Origin: CAKZSB01 sp964573105 | Lineage (GTDB): Bacteria; Pseudomonadota; Gammaproteobacteria; Granulosicoccales; Granulosicoccaceae | Direction: 5' to 3' | NCBI GenBank assembly: GCA_964573105.1 | Contig: CAZNIS010000025.1 | Location: 7,388-71,387 of the forward strand | Length of the DNA stretch: 64,000 nt | In this document: piece after piece, positions 36,441 to 45,698 of the stretch | Layout: each line of letters begins with the position of its first letter | Numbering within the stretch: the stretch's first letter is position 1 | Program-made: the position numbers and the translations under genes | The notes under the pieces: generated by a model | What the model was told of the DNA's origin: nothing | Database searches by the model: none | Seen by the model: only the letters and a program-made list of their open reading frames with translations

Positions 36441-37337
36441 ATGGCCAGTCGCAGCACGAAAATTTGGCTCGGTTGTTTTTTCTTCCTGTTTCTACTGTTT
36501 CTCTACGGCCCGATGATCACGATATTTGTGTTGTCGTTTCAGGGGCCGGAGGGTGGTCTGACGTTTCCGATGAATGGTGTCTCCACGCATTGGTTCGCAA
36601 AGTTGTGGGAAGGTGTCGGTGTGGTAGACATCTGGCGCGCGTTCCGGCGCTCGCTTGCACTTGGCTTTGTGGTGATGGTGATTACGGTAGTCTTCAGCCT
36701 GATGGCGGGTCTCGCGTTTCGCAAGAAATTTAAGGGTTCCGGCGCGCTGTTTTACATCACGGTCGCCAGTCTGATCGTCCCCTCCATTGTCGTCAGCCTC
36801 GGGATTGCGCTGCAGTTTCGCCTGATTGACGACAACATTCGCCAGTGGGGACAAACCGAGGAGATAGCCTGGGTCATCGAACACTACACCACCAGCATGG
36901 GGCTTTTCAGTTCAGCGCTGGGTGCGCAACTGACCTGGACTCTGCCGTTTGGCCTGCTGATTATGTTTGCCGTGTTCAACCGTTTTGATCCCTCCTATGA
37001 AGAGGCGGCGCGCGATCTTGGTGCCGGACCCTGGGCGACGTTCCGCGAGGCGGTGCTGCCGATCATCGCGCCATCACTGATTGGAGTGGCATTGTTCGGC
37101 TTTACCCTGAGCTACGATGAACTGGCGCGCACCTCGCAAGCCATTGGTGGCCTGAATACGCTGCCGCTGGAACTGCGCGGATTGACTACCACGGTAACTG
37201 ACCCCTCAATCTATGCGCTGGGCACAGTGACGACAGGGGTCAGCTTTGTCGTCATCGTGGTGGCGCTGCTGACCTACCGGTTGTTGCAACGTCGCCGCCT
37301 CGCGCATGGCAGCGACTCCGGCAAGGGTATGGTGTAG
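36441..37337 (+). CDS. PotC-type ABC importer permease
   Basis: A 298-residue permease with six helices and an EAA loop (EEAARDLGAGPWATFREAVLPIIAPS). The ATG at 36441 has GGGGAG ten bases upstream, and the first helix starts at once; an in-frame start at 36351 lies inside the previous gene. It is the last gene of the importer operon, 46 bases after the first permease, and is followed by a convergent gene. Confidence 0.92.
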   Translation: MASRSTKIWLGCFFFLFLLFLYGPMITIFVLSFQGPEGGLTFPMNGVSTHWFAKLWEGVGVVDIWRAFRRSLALGFVVMVITVVFSLMAGLAFRKKFKGSGALFYITVASLIVPSIVVSLGIALQFRLIDDNIRQWGQTEEIAWVIEHYTTSMGLFSSALGAQLTWTLPFGLLIMFAVFNRFDPSYEEAARDLGAGPWATFREAVLPIIAPSLIGVALFGFTLSYDELARTSQAIGGLNTLPLELRGLTTTVTDPSIYALGTVTTGVSFVVIVVALLTYRLLQRRRLAHGSDSGKGMV

Positions 37338-37355
37338 GCCTCACACCGGTTGGGG

Positions 37356-37871
37356 TCAGTTTGAGTGTGGTTCGCTGTGGGCAGAAAACGCCGAGCGATT
37401 GATTAGAAACAGGACGATGCCACCGACCAGGATTGATACTGCGGCATAGAATAGTGAGCCGCCGTCACTTTTCCCTTCGTGCAACACTTCAATGCCAAGT
37501 GGCGTGAAGAGATGGAAAAACACCGCACCTGCCATCACTGCTGCCGCCAGCAAACCACCGATTGCATGAAATTTGGCGCGAACCCCCTCCGTGGGGCGGC
37601 TGGTCAATTTGCGCATCAACCAGAGGGCTGCCGGTGCCAGCAACACGGTCGAGGCGATCAGTTCAAAACTGCCCACCACATAACTGCCGAAATTGCTGAA
37701 CGCCTCACCGACAGGCGTGCCGAGTATGCCCGATAGCCAGTCGCCGATCGTGCCGAAGATGTGTTGTGTATCCGGGTGAAGGGAGAACTTGTAGGGCAGC
37801 GATTGCAGAAAAACCTTGCTGGCCCAGAGTGCGATGGCCCAGCTGATGATGGCTCTTACGATCGGCGGCAT
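37356..37871 (-). CDS. Four-helix membrane protein, uncharacterised
   Basis: A 171-residue protein with four hydrophobic segments, arranged like DoxX-type small membrane proteins (ASKVFLQSLPYKFS, FELIASTVLLAPAALWL, IGGLLAAAVMAGAVFFHLF, AAVSILVGGIVLFLI). I cannot assign a reaction. The ATG at 37871 has GGG upstream and starts the first helix; the frame is open further upstream but that part overlaps the nuclease gene antisense to its coding frame. It lies 46 bases after the nuclease-like gene on the same strand and may be co-transcribed with it. Confidence 0.7.
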   Translation of the reverse strand: MPPIVRAIISWAIALWASKVFLQSLPYKFSLHPDTQHIFGTIGDWLSGILGTPVGEAFSNFGSYVVGSFELIASTVLLAPAALWLMRKLTSRPTEGVRAKFHAIGGLLAAAVMAGAVFFHLFTPLGIEVLHEGKSDGGSLFYAAVSILVGGIVLFLINRSAFSAHSEPHSN

Positions 37872-37917
37872 GTTGTTGATCCCTGTGTTGAGTGTGTAGT
37901 GCCAAATTGATTTTTCT

Positions 37918-38421
37918 TCACGAGCGATAGTTCCAGGGCGCCTGTGGATTGTTGTCGCGCCACAGTCCGAGGCGCCGGGTGCGGGCCTCGTGCTCAGCCG
38001 ATGCGTATTGCCGACGTTGCTTGCGCGTCTGTTCGTTCTGGTACTTTTTATAATGCCACGCAAGCCCCGCGCTGACCATCGCGAGATTGATGTCAGTGCC
38101 GTCGCGATAGACCACGCACAAGCGGCGCTCATAGCGGTCGATTTTGTGGCAGCGCGCCTCAACCGGTTTGTTCAATAATATCGATCTGAGGTGATCGCGC
38201 GCGGGCAGGCCAAAACGCTGTTTCAGCTCCGGTGCGTCGATGCCCGCCAGGCGCACAATTACGCGCTTCTGTCCGGCAGGGGTGATGTGAATGGAATCGC
38301 CATCGTGCACTTTGTTGGCGATGCCGGTAATGCGGGTGGTATCGTGTGGCGTTGTGCTGCACGCTGTTACGCTCGACAGCAAGATTGCAGAGATCAGCCA
38401 GAATCCAGTCAGTTGGGGCAT
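37918..38421 (-). CDS. Thermonuclease-family (SNase-like) lipoprotein
   Basis: A 167-residue protein with a lipoprotein signal (lipobox SVTAC, Cys21) and a staphylococcal-nuclease OB-fold: VHDGDSIHI with calcium-site Asp residues, VRLAGIDAPEL with the catalytic-type Arg and Asp, and DRYERRLCVVYRDGTDIN with the second Arg. The tail (ARTRRLGLW...NPQAPWNYR) is typical of bacterial SNase proteins. It should cleave nucleic acid in the periplasm or at the surface, although some family members are inactive. Confidence 0.88.
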   Translation of the reverse strand: MPQLTGFWLISAILLSSVTACSTTPHDTTRITGIANKVHDGDSIHITPAGQKRVIVRLAGIDAPELKQRFGLPARDHLRSILLNKPVEARCHKIDRYERRLCVVYRDGTDINLAMVSAGLAWHYKKYQNEQTRKQRRQYASAEHEARTRRLGLWRDNNPQAPWNYRS

Positions 38422-38661
38422 TCGCAGGCGGTCGCATCATTGGTGTGTGGCAGGCAAATTACCATAACAGTGTGCGACAGAGGCTTACTATGCCGGATGC
38501 GCATGAATAGCCGGGCTGCGCTGATTGATGCGACGCCAGCCTGGATGACAACCCACGGTAAATCGCGGCAGCGCCGCGCAACTGGGCTAGTATATAGAGA
38601 GTGCCCTGGCCGGTAAGAAGGTATGAAAACAGGGCAGGTACAGAAAATTAAGGAGTAACTG

Positions 38662-40338
38662 ATGATCCGCACGCTACCTATCGCCCGTCCGCTCGCTGTT
38701 GCGCTCGCCTTGCTCGCACCCTCATTTGTGTACGCCTGTGGAGGTTTCTTTTGCCAGTCTGCGCCTATTGTGCAGGCCGCCGAACAGATCGTCTTTAGCC
38801 AGCGCGGCAATGACATCACGGCGATGGTGAAGATCGACTACGAAGGCTCGGCTGAGGCTTTCAGTTGGGTCGTGCCGGTGCCCCCGTCGCTGCAGCTCGA
38901 TGGTGTCGGCGTCGGTGCTGACACCACCTTTACCGAACTTGACCTCGCCACCCGGCCGCAGTTCACACTGGAACAAAATGGCGAGGGTTGCCGTTCCGAC
39001 TTCACTGACGGCACGACCGACGGCAGTGTCGCAGAACAAACCGACGCTGACACCGGCGGCTCGTCCGTCGACGTTGAAGAGGCGGTGGTCGGACCATTCG
39101 AAGTTGACCTGATCACCAGCGACGATCCCGCTGCGATGGCCGACTGGCTAACGACAAACAATTACGATTTGAGTGATCGGGGTATAGAGCTCATTGAGCC
39201 CTATGTGCTCGATGGTATGAAGTTCGTCGGTCTTAAACTGACCAGCGGCCAAACCACCGGCAGTATCCGCCCGATCATTTTGAACTACCAGAGTGAAAAG
39301 CCGATGATCCCCATTCGGCTCACCGCGGTGGCGGCAAATCCCGATATGGGTGTTCAGGTCTGGATTGTCGGCGATGCGCGCGCGGTGCCGGATAACTACC
39401 TGCACGTTATCCCTAACTACACACAGCTCAACTGGTACAACGGTCAGCAGGCGGCCTACAGCAGCTATCAAACACTGATCACTGCGGCGATGAACGATGC
39501 CGACCCCAGTGGGCAGGGTTTTGCCACCGACATGGCCGGTCGCATCGACAGCGCATTGCTCGACTCGCTGACCACGCCGGAAAATCTGCAGATGCAGCTC
39601 GATCAGTTCGACGCGACGCTGACGGATGCCGGACACATTGCGGCGATGGCGGCTATTGCGCAGTCGAATAACTTCAGCGTGGCGCTTGAGCAGGCGCTCG
39701 AGTTGCCGCAAGGACAGGATGAATCGGTCTATTCAGACGCGATCGCGCTGGCCACGATCTTCAATGCGCAAGTGCTGGATACCGCCCAGCAGTCTCTCAG
39801 GGCAAGCTTTATCGAGCACGAGATCGAACCGGTGGCAAGCGCTACCGCGCTGTTGACCAATGGCGCCTACCTGACCCGGCTCTACACGACATTGTCAGCC
39901 GATGAAATGACGCTTGATCCGACCTTCGTCTTTAACACCTCTATGCCGGATCAGCCGATCGAGCGGCAGGCGCGTCTGGACATCGGCTGTGGTGACAATG
40001 GCACTGAATGGCGGCTGACACTTGGCAGTGGCACCGGGCGCAACGGTGAAGTGGTGATCGAGGCGAATCGTTTTGTGCCGTCGTTTGCCGCTCCTGCCGA
40101 TGTGAGTGATCAGGCCACCACGTTTAGTGTCCAGCGCACTACCGCCAGCGCTCCTCCGGTCATATTGGCGCAAAGCGATTTCGAGGTGCTTGAGATTAAC
40201 GGCGGTGTCAGTGATTCGGGCCTGGGGCCGGTCGCAGATCTCAATGGCGGCAGTTTCAGTGCTGGCGGTATTGGTATGGGACTGTTGCTGGTCGGATGGG
40301 GTCGCTGGCAGCGCAGACGATCGAGACTATCCACATAA
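38662..40338 (+). CDS. DUF2330 exported protein with C-terminal sorting-like tail
   Basis: A 558-residue protein with a signal peptide (cleavage near VYACGG) and the DUF2330 start CGGFFC. A VVPVP block and a long beta-rich body follow. The C terminus has a Gly/Ser-rich stretch, a hydrophobic helix (GGIGMGLLLVGWG) and an Arg cluster (RWQRRRSR), the layout of GlyGly-CTERM/MYXO-CTERM-type sorting signals that are cut by a rhombosortase or similar enzyme. Function of DUF2330 is unknown. AGGAG lies seven bases before the ATG. Confidence 0.85.
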   Translation: MIRTLPIARPLAVALALLAPSFVYACGGFFCQSAPIVQAAEQIVFSQRGNDITAMVKIDYEGSAEAFSWVVPVPPSLQLDGVGVGADTTFTELDLATRPQFTLEQNGEGCRSDFTDGTTDGSVAEQTDADTGGSSVDVEEAVVGPFEVDLITSDDPAAMADWLTTNNYDLSDRGIELIEPYVLDGMKFVGLKLTSGQTTGSIRPIILNYQSEKPMIPIRLTAVAANPDMGVQVWIVGDARAVPDNYLHVIPNYTQLNWYNGQQAAYSSYQTLITAAMNDADPSGQGFATDMAGRIDSALLDSLTTPENLQMQLDQFDATLTDAGHIAAMAAIAQSNNFSVALEQALELPQGQDESVYSDAIALATIFNAQVLDTAQQSLRASFIEHEIEPVASATALLTNGAYLTRLYTTLSADEMTLDPTFVFNTSMPDQPIERQARLDIGCGDNGTEWRLTLGSGTGRNGEVVIEANRFVPSFAAPADVSDQATTFSVQRTTASAPPVILAQSDFEVLEINGGVSDSGLGPVADLNGGSFSAGGIGMGLLLVGWGRWQRRRSRLST

Positions 40339-40525
40339 TGTAGCGTTGCGCTTGTAGTAGCGTCAGCGCGGCCGCAGTTGTTGGCAAGCAACGGGTATTG
40401 TTACCCTGAAATCGCCATTGACCCGGTTGCAGTCAGGCGTTAGCGTATCAGCGCGGGAGACAGTGACGTCACCGCGCCGTTGCACAGACACGTGCAATTC
40501 GACATTTCGATAGGGAGATTGAACC

Positions 40526-40849
40526 ATGAAACTACGTGGCGCTGTGATCGCGTTACTGCTCGCTATACACCCCGCCTTTGCCGATATGACTGACGAGCAG
40601 GCCTGCGCAAAAGGCAAGCCGCAGTACAGCAAGGAGGGAATGACAGAAAAGGATTGCCTCTGCATCCTGCGTGTGGCCTCGTCGCACATGACACCCAAAC
40701 TCAAGGCAGCTTTCGTTGAATCGCTTTTGGCGCAGGACGAAAATCCAATGGGGCGCATGATGGCTACCGGCGTGACGATGGAAGAGCTGATGAAAGCGAT
40801 GACCGGCTATGCGACCGAAGTCGGTCCTGCCTGTGGTATCGAGCAGTAG
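40526..40849 (+). CDS. Small secreted protein with four cysteines
   Basis: A 107-residue protein with a clear signal peptide (1-19, cleavage after AFA) and a mature part of about 88 residues carrying four Cys (QACAKG, KDCLC, PACGIE), enough for two disulfides. The MTEKDCLCILRVASSHMTP region suggests a short helical fold. I do not recognise the family. GGGAG lies before the ATG, and the gene stands alone. Confidence 0.65.
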   Translation: MKLRGAVIALLLAIHPAFADMTDEQACAKGKPQYSKEGMTEKDCLCILRVASSHMTPKLKAAFVESLLAQDENPMGRMMATGVTMEELMKAMTGYATEVGPACGIEQ

Positions 40850-40975
40850 CGCTTACCCAGTTTGCCCGTACCGGCAGTGCGGACCGCGTGATGGCTGCCA
40901 TCACAAATCTTGATCTGTTGCTATCGGCAGGCGGCTAACGCAAAATTGGCTGCCCCTTCAGGTTCAGGTTTACCC

Positions 40976-42205
40976 ATGTCCGCAAATGCTGCAACAACCG
41001 GTTCAGGCTGGCGATCGCCTGCGGTCGTCATCACCGCCGGTTGCCTGATCGCGCTCATCGGCTTTGGTACTCGCTCATCTTTTGGGCTGTACCTGGATCC
41101 GATGACGATTGACAAGGGCTGGAATCGCGAGACATTCGCACTCGCGCTTGCGATTCAGAATCTGCTGTGGGGCTTTGGTGTGCCGATCGCCGGTATGATC
41201 GCCGATCGCTTTGGTCCGTTGAAAGTGATCATTGTCGGTGCCGCCCTCTATGCGGCTGGCATCTACGGCATGATGACCGCGCAAACCGGCACCGCGTTGT
41301 ACCTGACTGGCGGTGTGTTAACCGGGCTTGGTGTGGCGTTCACTGCGTTTTCACTGGCAATGGCTTCGATGGCCCGCGTCGTCAGCCCGCAAAGTCGATC
41401 CATGGTGCTGGGGCTTGGCACGGCGGCGGGTTCGCTCGGCCAGGTCATTTTTTCGCCGTTAAGTCAGTGGCTGATCACGGGGCTTGGCTGGGAAACCGCG
41501 CTGTTGCTGCAGGCCGCGTTTACGCTACTGATGATCCCGCTGGCGTTTGCGTTGCCGGGCGGCCAGGCCAACACCGCGCAAAACGAAATGGATGTGACAT
41601 TGCGATCCGTCTTGGGCGAGGCTGTGAATCATCGTGGCTATCTGTTACTGACGGCCGGTTTTTTTGTTTGCGGTTTTCACGTCGCCTTTATCGCCGTGCA
41701 CTTTCCCGCCTATGTCAAGGATCTTGGCATGAGTCCGCTAACAGGTGCCTATGCGCTCGCGCTCGTCGGCCTGTTTAATATCGTCGGTTCTTTCGCATCG
41801 GGCTATGTCGGCAAGCACTACAGCATGAAGTCGAGCTTAAGCTTTATATATGCGGCGCGCGCCGTGGTCATACTTGCATTGCTGATGATGCCCAAAACGC
41901 CTGCCACCATTTACCTCTTCTCCGCCGTGATGGGATTGCTCTGGCTGTCTACTGTGCCGTTGACGACCGCCATCGTCGCTCAGGTTTTTGGTGTGCGATA
42001 CCTGGCGACACTGTTCGGCTTTGTCTTTCTCAGTCACCAGCTGGGAAGTTTTATAGGCGTCTGGATGGGTGGTCGGTTGTACGATATGTATGGTAACTAC
42101 GACGGCATGTGGTGGGCGGGGATATTTTTTGGTGTGGTGGCTGCGATTGTGCACTGGCCGATTGATGAGCGGCCGTTGGCTAGGCTTAGCGCTGAGGCGG
42201 CTTAG
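40976..42205 (+). CDS. MFS transporter (oxalate/formate or monocarboxylate-like)
   Basis: A 409-residue, 12-helix facilitator. The FGLYLDPMTIDKGWNRETF start and GMIADRFGPLKVIIVG loop resemble the OFA/monocarboxylate-porter branch that carries organic acids. The ATG at 40976 has AGG upstream; an earlier in-frame start at 40910 adds a poor leader. There is no adjacent catabolic gene to name the substrate. It is followed by the structured intergenic element. Confidence 0.88.
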   Translation: MSANAATTGSGWRSPAVVITAGCLIALIGFGTRSSFGLYLDPMTIDKGWNRETFALALAIQNLLWGFGVPIAGMIADRFGPLKVIIVGAALYAAGIYGMMTAQTGTALYLTGGVLTGLGVAFTAFSLAMASMARVVSPQSRSMVLGLGTAAGSLGQVIFSPLSQWLITGLGWETALLLQAAFTLLMIPLAFALPGGQANTAQNEMDVTLRSVLGEAVNHRGYLLLTAGFFVCGFHVAFIAVHFPAYVKDLGMSPLTGAYALALVGLFNIVGSFASGYVGKHYSMKSSLSFIYAARAVVILALLMMPKTPATIYLFSAVMGLLWLSTVPLTTAIVAQVFGVRYLATLFGFVFLSHQLGSFIGVWMGGRLYDMYGNYDGMWWAGIFFGVVAAIVHWPIDERPLARLSAEAA

Positions 42206-42279
42206 GCCTTGGTTATTTGTTTTGGCTTGCTGTTTTTGCTTGCCATCCATGGCTTTTTTCTGCGCGTCCCGCGCGCCGA

Positions 42280-42306
42280 CCCACTTTTGAAAAGCGCAAA
42301 AGTGGG
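42280..42306. repeat. Perfect 10-bp inverted repeat
   Basis: CCCACTTTTG (42280-42289) and CAAAAGTGGG (42297-42306) are perfect complements around a seven-base loop. It lies at the left part of the structured element and is followed by a C/G-rich stretch instead of a T run, so it is not a standard terminator. Confidence 0.85.
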
Positions 42307-42350
42307 CAAAACGCTTCTTGCGACCCTTTGGCCCTGCGGGTGCCTGCGGC

Positions 42351-42462
42351 ACTTTGCCAGTACGCACAATCCGCGGTCGGGCAAACAGCGCATCCCTGCG
42401 CTGCCTTGCCCTTGTTGTGACGTCCTGTCACAACAACCACGGATTGCACGCACTGGCAAAGC
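42351..42462 (-). ncRNA. Predicted three-way-junction structured element
   Basis: Outer helix P1 pairs 42351-42376 with 42437-42462. Helix P2 is GGGCAA...TTGCCC enclosing CAGCGCA-TCCC-TGCGCTG (42379-42411). P3 is TTGTTGTGAC-GTCCT-GTCACAACAA (42412-42436), abutting P2 and P1. P2 and P3 are fully paired apart from small bulges in P2. All five mismatches in P1 are A-C on the plus strand, which become U-G wobbles in a minus-strand transcript. That is why I place it on the minus strand. No known RNA class comes to mind, and a mobile repeat is also possible. Confidence 0.45.
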
Positions 42463-42797
42463 CAAAGAAACGCAACCCGAAATTCGGGCCCGGTGGGCCT
42501 TGCGGCGACTTGACGTAGCTCCTGCCTGTGGCACATTGGCGGTGATGCGGAGAGGCGAAGGTGTGTTTTCCGTATTCGGTGTGCAGAGTTTTGTTTGGCA
42601 CTTTGTCTGTTACAGTTGATGTTTGACGTCTGATCTGCCTGACTAGGTGTTTGTTCTGACCGATCTGAAGTACTGCTGTATCACTGCATAATGAAAAAAC
42701 CTGCGCCGGTACCACGGGCCAGGCTATTTGCCGGTTTATCTGATCGGTTCAAAATATTGGCCCACAAGGCTGATTTGCTCTACGCGGAGTAGGGAGT

Positions 42798-44645
42798 ATG
42801 TATTCGTATTTTGAAAAACTGATCGATCCGCTGGCCGATGCGGATGTCGAGCGTCCGCCGTCGGGTACGCTGGCCTTTTTTGTTCATTATCTGTGGCCAA
42901 TTCGTCGGCTATTGCTGGTGACGTTGTTTTTCTCAAGCGTCGCGTCGATCGCGGAACTCTATCTGTATGCCTATCTGGGCCGTCTGGTCGACTGGATGTC
43001 GGTGACAGAGCCAGGTGATTTTTATCAGGTACACGGAGTCGGGCTGGCAATCATGTTGTTTGTGGTGTTGATCCTGCGGCCGGTCTGCATTGTGATCTCG
43101 CGCTGTTTGATCACACTGACACTGACGCCGGGCATCACCAATACGGTGCGCTGGCAAAACCATCGCTGGGTAGTGCGTCAAAGCCTGAGCTATTTTCAAA
43201 ATGACTTTGCCGGGCGCGTGGCCCAAAAGGTCATGCAGACGGGTGTGTCGCTGCGCGAGTGTGTATTGAATGTGGTAGATGGTGTGTGGCTGTTGCTGAT
43301 CTATCTCGGTGGCATCATCTGGCTGTTTGCTGAAATCGACGTCCGATTGATGTGGCCGCTGGCGTTCTGGATGGTTGGCTACGTGCTGGTGATTTTGCGC
43401 ATGGTTCCGCCCGTGGGCGGCAAATCGCGCGCCGTCTCTGAGGCAAACTCGGTATTGACTGGCCGCATTGTCGATAGTTATACCAACATTCAGGCGGTCA
43501 AACTGTTTGCCCATGCCGAGCGCGAAGAGTCATTTGTCGCCGAGGGTTTCGAGCGACACACGCAGGCGCTGCGTCAGTTGCTGCGCGCGATTCAAAATAT
43601 GCTGTTGTCGCTGGTCGTGCTGAATACGTTTGTGATTGTGGCTACCGCCATTCTATCGATTGCGTTGTGGCAGCAGGGCACGATCAGTGTCGGCGCCATT
43701 GCGATTGCCAACGGGTTGATTATTCGCCTGAATCAAATGTCGGGCTGGATTCTGCGCACGATTTCATCTTTGTTCGAGTCGATTGGTGCGGTGGAGAATG
43801 GCATCGAGACCATCTCGGTTGAAAATAACGTTGTCGATAGCAGCGCTGCGCAGGCGCTGACGGTCAAAAGCGGTGAGGTGGTGTTTGACAAGGTGCAGTT
43901 TCACTACGGTGAGTCGGATGATACCCGTGTAGTTCGCGATTTCTCGCTGCGCGTTGCCGCTGGCGAAAAGATTGGCCTGGTGGGACGATCGGGTGCGGGT
44001 AAGTCGACACTGGTCAATCTGTTGTTGAGATTCTACGATCTGCGCAGCGGTGCGATTCGCATCGATGGGCAGGATATATCGCAAGTCACCCAGGACAGTC
44101 TTCGTGCGCAGATCGCCATGGTCTCGCAGGATACGTCGCTGTTGCACCGCTCCATCCGCGACAACATCACCTATGGCCGGCCCGCTGCCACGGATGAAGA
44201 AATGCTTCGCGCCGCGCAACTTGCTCATGCTGATGCTTTCATTCCCGGACTCACCGATCCCAAGGGACGCAGCGGCTACGACGCGCATGTCGGTGAGCGT
44301 GGGGTGAAGTTGTCCGGCGGGCAGCGCCAACGCATCGCGATTGCCCGGGTGATCTTAAAGGATGCGCCCATACTGGTGCTCGACGAGGCGACATCTGCGC
44401 TCGATTCAGAAGTGGAGGCTGAGATTCAACTGCAGTTGAGTGAGCTGATGGCAGGCAAAACTGTCATCGCGATCGCGCACCGACTCTCAACCATTGCCGC
44501 CATGGATCGGCTGATCGTGATGGATGAGGGGCGCATCGTCGAGACTGGTTCGCACGACGAACTGCTGGTACGTGGCGGCATCTATGCGCAGCTGTGGAAT
44601 CGGCAGTCCGGTGGTTTTCTTGGGCTTGATGAGGTGGCCGAATGA
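42798..44645 (+). CDS. ABC exporter (ABCB-type half transporter)
   Basis: A 615-residue protein. The N-terminal six-helix exporter domain covers about 30-330; the nucleotide-binding domain follows, with Walker A GRSGAGKST, Q-loop MVSQDTSLLH, signature LSGGQRQRIAIARV, Walker B ILVLDEATSALD and the switch His in AHRLS. It would act as a homodimer in the inner membrane, exporting lipids, peptides or drugs. The substrate is unknown. An AraC regulator starts 46 bases after its stop on the same strand. Confidence 0.92.
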   Translation: MYSYFEKLIDPLADADVERPPSGTLAFFVHYLWPIRRLLLVTLFFSSVASIAELYLYAYLGRLVDWMSVTEPGDFYQVHGVGLAIMLFVVLILRPVCIVISRCLITLTLTPGITNTVRWQNHRWVVRQSLSYFQNDFAGRVAQKVMQTGVSLRECVLNVVDGVWLLLIYLGGIIWLFAEIDVRLMWPLAFWMVGYVLVILRMVPPVGGKSRAVSEANSVLTGRIVDSYTNIQAVKLFAHAEREESFVAEGFERHTQALRQLLRAIQNMLLSLVVLNTFVIVATAILSIALWQQGTISVGAIAIANGLIIRLNQMSGWILRTISSLFESIGAVENGIETISVENNVVDSSAAQALTVKSGEVVFDKVQFHYGESDDTRVVRDFSLRVAAGEKIGLVGRSGAGKSTLVNLLLRFYDLRSGAIRIDGQDISQVTQDSLRAQIAMVSQDTSLLHRSIRDNITYGRPAATDEEMLRAAQLAHADAFIPGLTDPKGRSGYDAHVGERGVKLSGGQRQRIAIARVILKDAPILVLDEATSALDSEVEAEIQLQLSELMAGKTVIAIAHRLSTIAAMDRLIVMDEGRIVETGSHDELLVRGGIYAQLWNRQSGGFLGLDEVAE

Positions 44646-44691
44646 ACCCGGGCAATGTCGATGCGTCGATGGCCTGCGCCGGTGTAAACCA

Positions 44692-45558
44692 GTGACGATA
44701 CCAAAGGTTGAATTCACGCCAAGCGTGTCAGCTGATGCGCTGGTGGAGATTCTGGATCTCGACGTGCTCTATCGTCGCAGCAGCAAACTGGACCACAGTC
44801 CGCAGCGCCCGCACCGGATGGGGTTTTCGATGATGATCTACATCGCGCGCGGCACTGGTGAGCACTTCGTCGATTTCAATCGCTGGCGCTTTAACAGCGG
44901 CGATTTGATTATGGTCAACAAAAATCAGCTGAACGCCTTCGATTTGAGTGACCGGCCACAAGGCAGAGCCATACTGTTCACCGATGGCCTGATCGAGAAG
45001 CTGCAGCGCAATATGAATATGCCGGTGTTCTCGCCCGACTATCTGCAACCGGATTATGCGCCGGTGCTGACGTTGTCAGCGGCGCTTGCGCAAAGCTGCG
45101 AGCGGCTGTTGGATGAAATCGCCCGGGAAACCCGTTGTGGGGATCCGAATTCCCTGATCACCATGTTTCTGTTCTGTGCGTTTTTTCTAATGGTTGAGCG
45201 CGAGCGGTCGCTTTCTGCACGGCAGCGCCTGAACAACAGTGACAAGATTCTGTTCACCGCGTTTGTGCAACTGCTCGAACAACAATTTACCAGTACCAGA
45301 AATGCTGCCGAGTACGCGGATAATCTGCACATTACCTACAAGCGGCTTAACGGTCTGTGCAAGCGCGCCACAGGCCAGACTGCCAAGCAATTGATCGATG
45401 CGTTCACCACACTCGAAGCCAAACGCAGGCTGGTGGTGGAGGGCAAGCGGGTGCAGGAGCTGGCCTATGAACTTGGTTTTGATGAAGTGACGAATTTCAC
45501 CAAGTATTTCAAAAAACACACGGGCTACCCGCCGTCTCACTTTCAACAAAACGGCTGA
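44692..45558 (+). CDS. AraC-family transcriptional regulator
   Basis: A 288-residue regulator with a cupin-like sensing half (MMIYIARGTGEHFVDFNRW, FNSGDLIMVNKNQLNAF) and a C-terminal double helix-turn-helix (AAEYADNLHITYKRLNGLC and VQELAYELGFDEVTNFTKYFKKHTGYPPSHFQ). The frame is open back into the exporter gene; I chose the GTG at 44692 because the fold begins just after it, although no ribosome site is seen. It could control the preceding exporter or the secreted SnoaL-like protein downstream. Confidence 0.87.
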   Translation: MTIPKVEFTPSVSADALVEILDLDVLYRRSSKLDHSPQRPHRMGFSMMIYIARGTGEHFVDFNRWRFNSGDLIMVNKNQLNAFDLSDRPQGRAILFTDGLIEKLQRNMNMPVFSPDYLQPDYAPVLTLSAALAQSCERLLDEIARETRCGDPNSLITMFLFCAFFLMVERERSLSARQRLNNSDKILFTAFVQLLEQQFTSTRNAAEYADNLHITYKRLNGLCKRATGQTAKQLIDAFTTLEAKRRLVVEGKRVQELAYELGFDEVTNFTKYFKKHTGYPPSHFQQNG

Positions 45559-45698
45559 GCGGTACCAAAAATCTTATGCCTCGTGGGCTAATGTCAGCCC
45601 TGCGGACGAGATTTACCATTTTTCTGCCAGATCTGACCTGCGCACCCGCGCTCGCTAGCTCCAGTATTGACTGTACCTTCAATACGGGGAGACCCACC

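Larger units (their letters stand above)
42206..42797. other. Intergenic region with a structured repeat-like element
   Basis: This is 592 bases with several overlapping open frames on both strands, all with biased composition and no domains, as expected from a structured non-coding element rather than a gene. It holds a 10-bp hairpin (42280-42306), a predicted three-way junction (42351-42462), a CCCGAA/TTCGGG palindrome near 42480 and unexplained sequence up to the ABC exporter's promoter. Confidence 0.6.

Noticed and set aside
42209..42619. Several overlapping frames on both strands between the MFS and ABC exporter genes
   Set aside because: Frames occur on both strands over the hairpins with biased residues; they are best explained by a structured non-coding element.
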